Below, in pieces: positions 59,748-64,000 of a stretch of DNA of 64,000 bases. Origin of the DNA: SIG598 sp045538015 (GTDB taxonomy: Bacteria > Bacillota > Clostridia > Oscillospirales > Acutalibacteraceae); NCBI GenBank assembly GCA_045538015.1, contig JAZSQO010000158.1, forward strand, positions 10,239 to 74,238. The letters run 5' to 3'. Below the pieces are notes generated by a model. It did no database searches. It saw only the letters and a program-made list of their open reading frames with translations, and was not told the origin of the DNA. Made by a program: the position numbers and the translations under genes. Position 1 is the first letter of the stretch; every line of letters starts with the position of its first letter.

Positions 59748-60074
59748 TTGGCCGCAACAAGAGAGAATGCGCCTCTGATCGTGGCGCTTGTCAACTCACT
59801 CACGCTTGAATCTGAGCTTATGTCCGGCACTCACCTGACCTCGCCGTACACCACGGACGAGCATCTCAGTCTATGCGCCGTGGCGCAGATGATGTCCCGG
59901 CATGATCGGGATCGTTTTATTTCGGCGCTCTCCTGCCGACACGGCTTTGAGTGCGTGGTTCAGCACGACGGGCACCGTCTGTCCATCAGTCTGTGCACCA
60001 CCGGAGCCTTCGGCGGCGCGTGGAGCCACCTGCTCGTGCTCGGAGTTTCCCAGTCAAGCATACTGCCGGCCTGA
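59748..60074 (+). CDS. Hypothetical protein (108 aa)
   Basis: Not recognised. 108 residues, soluble, Ser/His-rich, with a CAVAQMMSRHDRDRF helix and a C-terminal LLVLGVSQSSILPA. TTG start at 59748 preceded by AAAGGGG at longer spacing; an ATG at 59736 in another frame opens only a 13-codon reading frame, so a frameshift or mis-start is possible. It has its own promoter with flanking repeats and converges on the tetR gene, whose stop is 7 nt away. Confidence 0.6.
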   Translation: MAATRENAPLIVALVNSLTLESELMSGTHLTSPYTTDEHLSLCAVAQMMSRHDRDRFISALSCRHGFECVVQHDGHRLSISLCTTGAFGGAWSHLLVLGVSQSSILPA

Positions 60075-60081
60075 ATCAGGC

Positions 60082-60654
60082 TCAGTCGCTTTTGGGGCCG
60101 AAGCAGTCTATGTAGCTGTGGTTGATGAAGAAAAGAAAGGCATCGCACATCTCGTCGACAGTGGCCCGGTCATGGTTCTGAGTGATCCAGATCATAACCA
60201 TGCTCACAAAGTTTGTGGCGCAGTGGGTGCAGAGCATATTTCCGTCCAGCATACGAAGGCCGGTGCTGGCCTGAACATTCCAGTGATCCACAAGCTCCAT
60301 GAGAAAAATTCTGACCTGCTCGATCATTATGCTCACAAAGCTGTTCTGGCCGGTGACGTTGAAGGCGCGGCTGTAGAAATCCCGGTCGTTGTCTATATCC
60401 GTGAACACCACATGGACAGCCTCATAAACCAGACCGCGCTCGATGAGCATCCGGGCGCTGCTGACCAGCTCGTGGCGGACTATCCATTCAAGAACCTCAT
60501 ACTTGTCCTGAAAATGATAATAGAACGTGGGGCGAATGACGCCCGCGTGCTCGGTTATCATGCGTATCGTGATCTTTTCAAAGGGCTGGTGCAGCATGAT
60601 TTCCTTCATGCTGGCTGCTATCAGCTCCTTCGTCAGTTCCCTTTTCTGCTCCAT
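60082..60654 (-). CDS. TetR family transcriptional regulator
   Basis: 190-residue TetR regulator. N-terminal helix-turn-helix in residues about 25-60 (ITIRMITEHAGVIRPTFYYHFQDKYEVL), then an all-helical C-terminal domain of the TetR_C_8/DhaS-like type. It follows mntP after 34 nt and is probably its regulator or a co-expressed sensor; a palindromic TTAC-CTTA-GTAA at 61296-61307 in front of mntP is a candidate site. The ligand is unknown. Confidence 0.88.
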   Translation of the reverse strand: MEQKRELTKELIAASMKEIMLHQPFEKITIRMITEHAGVIRPTFYYHFQDKYEVLEWIVRHELVSSARMLIERGLVYEAVHVVFTDIDNDRDFYSRAFNVTGQNSFVSIMIEQVRIFLMELVDHWNVQASTGLRMLDGNMLCTHCATNFVSMVMIWITQNHDRATVDEMCDAFLFFINHSYIDCFGPKSD

Positions 60655-60688
60655 TCGCTCACCTCCCGTCAGCCTTTCTGAGACGTTA

Positions 60689-61264
60689 TTATTCGGCGAA
60701 GATTCTTATGAACACATCCACCGCCGCCGCAAGCAGAACGGCAGCTCCGATGATGTAGGCCTTTTTCTTCGGTTCGTAGCCAAGACGATAGCCGATATGC
60801 AATCCGGCCGCGACAGCCGCGGCGGTGACCACCAGCAGGCAGCTCAGGCTGACAATAATATTGGCATCCATAAAAGAAAACAGCAGTCCGGCAAAGAGAG
60901 AATCCATCGCCGTCAGCACGGCGGTTACTCTGATATTGCGGAAATTAAGCTCCGATCTGCGCTCAAGCATATCGGAGTTTTTTCTGCCCTTGTACAGAAG
61001 GAAAAGCCCCAGCGCCAGCATTATCACAATTGAGCAGAAGCTGTAAAGATCGCTGGAGGACTCGGCTCGATCCCGGAACATGGGCATGAACACAAACACA
61101 TTGCCCAGCGCCGCCGCGACGACCTGAGCCACGCAGAATATCGATGCGACCTTCACAAGATTTGCTTTGTTTATTTCCATCAGCACCGCGCCGTAGCACA
61201 CTGACACGGCCAGCACATCAAAGGATATTCCTATACATACCAGCAGGATTTCAATAATTCCCAT
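60689..61264 (-). CDS. MntP-type membrane protein (putative Mn2+ exporter)
   Basis: 191-residue, six-helix membrane protein of the MntP/YebN (DUF204) family. Conserved acidic residues lie within helices: ISFDVLAVSVCYGA (helix 1) and LTAMDSLFAGLLFSF (helix 4), the two halves of the inverted-repeat fold. MntP exports manganese. The yybP-ykoY manganese riboswitch that often precedes mntP was searched for by eye and not seen. The ATG at 61264 follows GGAGG by six nt; the tetR gene downstream makes an operon. Confidence 0.82.
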   Translation of the reverse strand: MGIIEILLVCIGISFDVLAVSVCYGAVLMEINKANLVKVASIFCVAQVVAAALGNVFVFMPMFRDRAESSSDLYSFCSIVIMLALGLFLLYKGRKNSDMLERRSELNFRNIRVTAVLTAMDSLFAGLLFSFMDANIIVSLSCLLVVTAAAVAAGLHIGYRLGYEPKKKAYIIGAAVLLAAAVDVFIRIFAE

Positions 61265-61452
61265 ATTAAACCTCCACGCGGCATAAGCCATTAAGTTACC
61301 TTAGTAATAATATGTTTTTTCGCGCTTCAAAGGCCATATACAATTTCCTTTTGCGCGTCAGAGCAGCTATACATTTTTCCCTTTGTGTATATTTTTCCAA
61401 ACAGACGTTTGAATTTGTAGATTGGAATTGAAAATCTCAGGTGCTTTAATCT
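61265..61452. other. Divergent intergenic region, mntP and glycosyltransferase
   Basis: Holds TTAC-CTTA-GTAA at 61296-61307 (minus-strand leader of mntP, candidate TetR site), and on the plus strand TTGGAA with TTTAAT 17 bp apart (61422-61450 region) as a weak promoter for the glycosyltransferase. No gene seen. Confidence 0.4.
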
Positions 61453-61501
61453 TGTCGTAAAATATCGCCCCGCGTCACGGGGCATCAGCATATTACGACA
61501 G
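61453..61501 (+). promoter_or_regulatory. Inverted repeat with PadR-type half-sites before the glycosyltransferase
   Basis: TGTCGTAA (61453-61460) and TTACGACA (61493-61500) are exact inverted copies 32 bp apart; with the following G the second is TACGACAG, the same 8-mer as in the padR operator (33124-33188). Between them lies a GCCCCG-CGTCA-CGGGGC hairpin (61467-61483). The right arm ends at the GGAG ribosome binding site, so either protein binding or RNA folding could control the gene. Confidence 0.55.
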
Positions 61502-61514
61502 GAGAGGATAAACC

Positions 61515-62693
61515 ATGACGATAACAGTGGTCTGCGATGTACTCGGCGAGGAAAACAACGGCACAACCATTGCCGCGATGAATCTCATCCGCAGTCTGCG
61601 CTCAAAGGGACACACAGTGCGGATACTTTGTCCCGACGAAGAACGCCGGGGCGAAAAGGATTATTATGTCGTTCCACGGCTCAGTGTCGGGCCGCTCAAC
61701 GGATATGTGCGCAAAAACGGCGTGTGCATCGCCCGGGTGGACCGCGAGGTTATCCGTCAGGCCCTCGACGGTGCCGACGAGGTGCACATCATGACGCCCT
61801 TCCTGCTGTCCAACGCCGCCATGAAGGAGGCAAAAGCCATGGGCATTCCCGTTTCGGCCGGCTTTCACTGCCAGGCAGAAAACCTGACCAATCACCTTTT
61901 CCTGATGAACTGCGGCTGGGCAAACACCCTTACCTACAAGGTATTCTACCACACTCTGTTCAGCAAGGCCGACGCGATTCACTACCCCACGGAATTTATC
62001 CGCAGTGTGTTTGAGGACGCCGTCGGCGCGAAGACCAACGGGTATGTCATCTCCAACGGCGTGAACCTCGACTTCGTTCCCACTCCGGCCACTCGTCCTG
62101 AGGAATTCCGCGACAGATTCATTATACTGTTTACCGGCCGGTATAGCAAGGAAAAATCTCATAAAATCCTTATTGAGGCAGCGGCCCTTTCAAAGCACCG
62201 CGACCGCATCCAGCTGGTTTTCGCCGGAGACGGCCCGCTGAAAGAGGAGCTGAAGGAACTGGCCGGCAAAAGGCTGACCAATCAGCCACTGTTCCGGTTC
62301 TTCTCACGCCGGGAAATGATCGAGGTCATAAACTACGCCGACCTCTATGTCCACCCGGCCGAGATCGAAATCGAGGCCATAGCCTGCCTTGAAGCCATCT
62401 CCTGCGGGCTGGTTCCGGTCATCGCCAACTCTCCCCGGTGCGCCACCAAGCATTTTGCTCTGGATGAGAAAAACCTCTTCCGAGTCAACGACGCCGCTCA
62501 CCTTGCCCAGCGCATTGATTACTGGATCGAGCATCCGGAGGAAAAGGCCGAGTGCAGCCGCAGATATCTCGGCTTCACAAAGCAATTCGAGCAGAGCAGC
62601 TGTATGGATCGCATGGAGAAAATGATCCTTGAAACCGCAGGAAAGGTGACGGAAAATGAGCCGGAAAGTGATATATTACTCCGACGAGCTTAA
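61515..62693 (+). CDS. GT4 family glycosyltransferase
   Basis: 392-residue GT-B-fold retaining glycosyltransferase. N-terminal Gly-containing acceptor loop (VLGEENNGTTIAAMNLI), and in the C-terminal half LFTGRYSKEKSHKILIEA and the nucleotide-sugar motif HPAEIEIEAIACLEAISCG, where the two Glu correspond to the EX7E motif. No membrane helix. The acyltransferase gene starts 38 nt before its end, so they probably act together in making a glycolipid or surface glycan. GGAGAGG precedes the ATG. Confidence 0.88.
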   Translation: MTITVVCDVLGEENNGTTIAAMNLIRSLRSKGHTVRILCPDEERRGEKDYYVVPRLSVGPLNGYVRKNGVCIARVDREVIRQALDGADEVHIMTPFLLSNAAMKEAKAMGIPVSAGFHCQAENLTNHLFLMNCGWANTLTYKVFYHTLFSKADAIHYPTEFIRSVFEDAVGAKTNGYVISNGVNLDFVPTPATRPEEFRDRFIILFTGRYSKEKSHKILIEAAALSKHRDRIQLVFAGDGPLKEELKELAGKRLTNQPLFRFFSRREMIEVINYADLYVHPAEIEIEAIACLEAISCGLVPVIANSPRCATKHFALDEKNLFRVNDAAHLAQRIDYWIEHPEEKAECSRRYLGFTKQFEQSSCMDRMEKMILETAGKVTENEPESDILLRRA

Positions 62694-63450
62694 CGACGAT
62701 TTCGCCGGAACGGATATAACAGCCCGCCCCATAGACGAAAGCTATAAATACATAAACAACTCGCCCATATGGAAAACCGCGGCGTTCCTCGTCTACCGCG
62801 TGATCGCCACGCCGCTGGTGTGGCTCATATGCAAGCTGGTGTGCGGCCTGCGCATCAAGAATCGAAAAGCGCTCCGTCAGCTGCGTGGAAAGGGCTTTTT
62901 CATGTACGGCAACCACACCAACGGCATGGCCGACGCCTTTACGCCGACCCTTGTTTCCTTTCCCCACCGGGCGCATATAATAACCAGTCCCGATGCCGTT
63001 TCTCTGAAGGGACTCGGCACCATTGTCGCCATGCTCGGAGCCATTCCCGTTCCCGGCGACCTGCGCTCCACCCGCGCCTTTCGCAAGGCTATCGAGACGA
63101 GGTATGAGCAAGGTCGGGTCATAGCTATCTATCCCGAGGCTCATATCTGGCCCTACTACACCGGCGTGCGTCCCTTCCCCGCCACCTCGTTCCAGTACCC
63201 GGTGCGTCTCAACGCTCCCAGCGTGGCCTTTGCCGCCACATACCGGCGCCGAAAGCTGCTGCGTTTTCTGCCGCCTCTTATGACGATAACAGTCAGCCAG
63301 CCCTTTTATCCTGATCTTTCCCTTGGCGAGCAGGCGGCAAAACAGAAGCTCCGCGGGCAGATTTACGACTTTCTTCAGGAGACAGTCTGCACCGAGGATA
63401 ACTACGCTTACATCGACTACATACGCCGCGAATGTGAGGCGGCAGAATAA
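62656..63450 (+). CDS. PlsC-like lysophospholipid acyltransferase, atypical motifs
   Basis: 264 residues with an N-terminal membrane-associated helix (about 42-66) and a PlsC-type domain. The first motif is NHTNGMAD (H87...D93, spacing HX5D rather than HX4D) and the third is YPEAHIWPY instead of the usual FPEGT. This variant is shared by a clostridial group of uncharacterised acyltransferases as far as I recall. Reaction probably acyl transfer to a glycerol- or sugar-lipid; given the coupled GT4 gene a glycolipid is a reasonable idea. AAGGTGA stands before the ATG; a branched terminator follows. Confidence 0.85.
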   Translation: MSRKVIYYSDELNDDFAGTDITARPIDESYKYINNSPIWKTAAFLVYRVIATPLVWLICKLVCGLRIKNRKALRQLRGKGFFMYGNHTNGMADAFTPTLVSFPHRAHIITSPDAVSLKGLGTIVAMLGAIPVPGDLRSTRAFRKAIETRYEQGRVIAIYPEAHIWPYYTGVRPFPATSFQYPVRLNAPSVAFAATYRRRKLLRFLPPLMTITVSQPFYPDLSLGEQAAKQKLRGQIYDFLQETVCTEDNYAYIDYIRRECEAAE

Positions 63451-63467
63451 TTGTATTTTTTGTTTCC

Positions 63468-63545
63468 AGCCGGAAATGCTAATGGCAAAGGGAGACGCCG
63501 GTTCTGCCGGCATCTCACCCGCCGGAGGCATTTCCGGCTTTTTTA
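63468..63545 (+). terminator. Branched intrinsic terminator after the acyltransferase gene
   Basis: 12-bp outer stem (63468-63479 with 63528-63539) enclosing a second GCCGG/CCGGC hairpin, followed by TTTTTT. Confidence 0.88.
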
Positions 63546-63565
63546 CGCGAAAGGACCGAATCGCC

Positions 63566-63775
63566 ATGAAACGAAACAAAAGAGAAGATATAAGGCTTTC
63601 CGCTGTTATCTGCGCCGTGGTGACAGCCACTCTCGCCGTTGCTGCGGCGGCTGCCATGGCCGCCTATATCATACACGACAAGTGCCGCCGGGCGCTGCCG
63701 ATGGGCATGGAGCGTGAATACCGCGGCGAACACCATCTGCCCGTGTTCCCGGATGACGAGGAACTGGAATTTTGA
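63566..63775 (+). CDS. Small single-helix membrane protein (69 aa)
   Basis: Unrecognised. 69 residues: basic N-terminus (KRNKREDIR), one Ala-rich membrane helix (about 13-36), then a polar tail ending PVFPDDEELEF. The start at 63566 has AAAGGA at rather long spacing. It lies directly after the GT4-acyltransferase terminator and ends at its own terminator, so it is a separate short transcript or read-through product. Confidence 0.65.
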   Translation: MKRNKREDIRLSAVICAVVTATLAVAAAAAMAAYIIHDKCRRALPMGMEREYRGEHHLPVFPDDEELEF

Positions 63776-63780
63776 AACAG

Positions 63781-63818
63781 AAACGGCTGCCGAGGAGCTG
63801 ATCCCCGGCAGCCGTTTT
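63781..63818 (+). terminator. Bidirectional intrinsic terminator
   Basis: 12-bp stem (63781-63792 with 63806-63817) with T run on the plus strand and TTTCTGTTTC on the minus strand; serves the 69-aa gene and the convergent peptidase gene. Confidence 0.88.
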
Positions 63819-63832
63819 CGGTTGCTATGGTT

Positions 63833-64000
63833 TTACACGGATTTGTCAGCCAGAATGTCCTGAGCGAAATCCAGTGTGGCGGCGGTTATGCATTCGATGT
63901 TGCGGTCAATGAAAACCGTATCTTTGGGAGTATGTATGCGCCCAAGATAAAGGCCGCACAGCTTGGATTTTCTGAAGCAGGCGACGGCAATGCCGCGCTT
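63833..64000 (-). CDS. C-terminal fragment, probable M28/M20-type zinc peptidase
   Basis: The last 55 residues of a minus-strand gene that begins beyond the right edge. The stretch GLYLGRIHTPKDTVFIDRN matches the C-terminal HTPKDT block that carries the last metal-binding His in M28-family (aminopeptidase) and related metallopeptidases; the remainder (ITAATLDFAQDIL) is the final helix. TAA at 63833-63835. The exact family needs the rest of the gene. Confidence 0.7.
   Translation of the reverse strand, partial: KRGIAVACFRKSKLCGLYLGRIHTPKDTVFIDRNIECITAATLDFAQDILADKSV

Noticed and set aside
61265..61514. Manganese riboswitch (yybP-ykoY) before mntP
   Set aside because: I found none of the conserved loop sequences by eye; only a small palindrome is present.
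1..64000. tRNA, rRNA, CRISPR arrays, IS elements or prophage
   Set aside because: No cloverleaf-like CCA-ended gene, repeated spacer array, transposase or phage structural gene was recognised on either strand.

Overview
The window looks like a chromosome segment from a spore-forming Clostridia (Bacillota), most plausibly an Oscillospirales/Ruminococcaceae-type gut anaerobe. Reasons seen in the sequence: a moderately GC-rich genome with strong AGGAGG ribosome binding sites and sigma-A promoters, a Trp T-box leader, a gerA-type germinant receptor operon, spoIVFA-spoIVFB, a 26-codon spoVM, HPr kinase/phosphorylase, WhiA, PadR/MarR/LexA regulators and Gram-positive wall biology (CWB2 repeats, class B PBP, MltG). 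No rRNA, tRNA, CRISPR array, insertion sequence or prophage was recognised. Genes are packed into short operons, many joined by 1-14 nt stop/start overlaps.

Layout. 1-5.2 kb: start of a U32 protein, zapA, an ABC-2 exporter, a 58-residue protein behind a consensus promoter, and an AT-richer methyltransferase/hydrolase pair. 5.3-9.1 kb: yebC, then on the minus strand cysK, an HD hydrolase, dCMP deaminase and upp. 9.2-17 kb: a 1210-residue wall-binding surface protein, a solo TrpB2 under a Trp T-box, ispF and a polyprenyl-phosphate sugar transferase. 17-23.7 kb: an AraC/GyrI-like regulator, a class B PBP, a U32 (TrhP-like) gene, mltG, an unlisted 30-residue membrane ORF and the tail of the thymidylate/folate operon. 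23.7-27 kb: thyX, tmk, DUF2156, GNAT, DJ-1 and 5-formyl-THF cyclo-ligase as one operon. 27-33.2 kb: duplicated membrane proteins, spoVM, trxB, citrate synthase, MarR, and a PadR/DUF1700 pair with a four-half-site operator. 33.2-39.6 kb: pfkA-purE-purM-purN-purH-purD. 39.6-47.1 kb: hprK, ROK glucokinase, murB, whiA, dnaE.

From 47.3 kb most genes are on the plus strand: gerAA-gerAB-gerAC; lexA with a large unknown membrane-anchored gene; spoIVFA-spoIVFB; a small unknown gene; an SOS cassette (Y-family polymerase, an unknown protein, a YolD-like protein) whose promoter carries a LexA box; a lipid-anchored barnase-type RNase with barstar; a small unknown gene; then minus-strand tetR and mntP, and finally a GT4 glycosyltransferase with a PlsC-like acyltransferase, a 69-residue membrane protein and the end of a probable M28 peptidase.

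The least explained and most interesting parts are the lexA-linked 640-residue protein, the middle gene of the SOS polymerase cassette, the lipoprotein barnase with a polythreonine linker, the two very small membrane/sporulation ORFs (22502-22594 and 28459-28539), and the PadR half-sites that recur in front of the glycosyltransferase 28 kb away.
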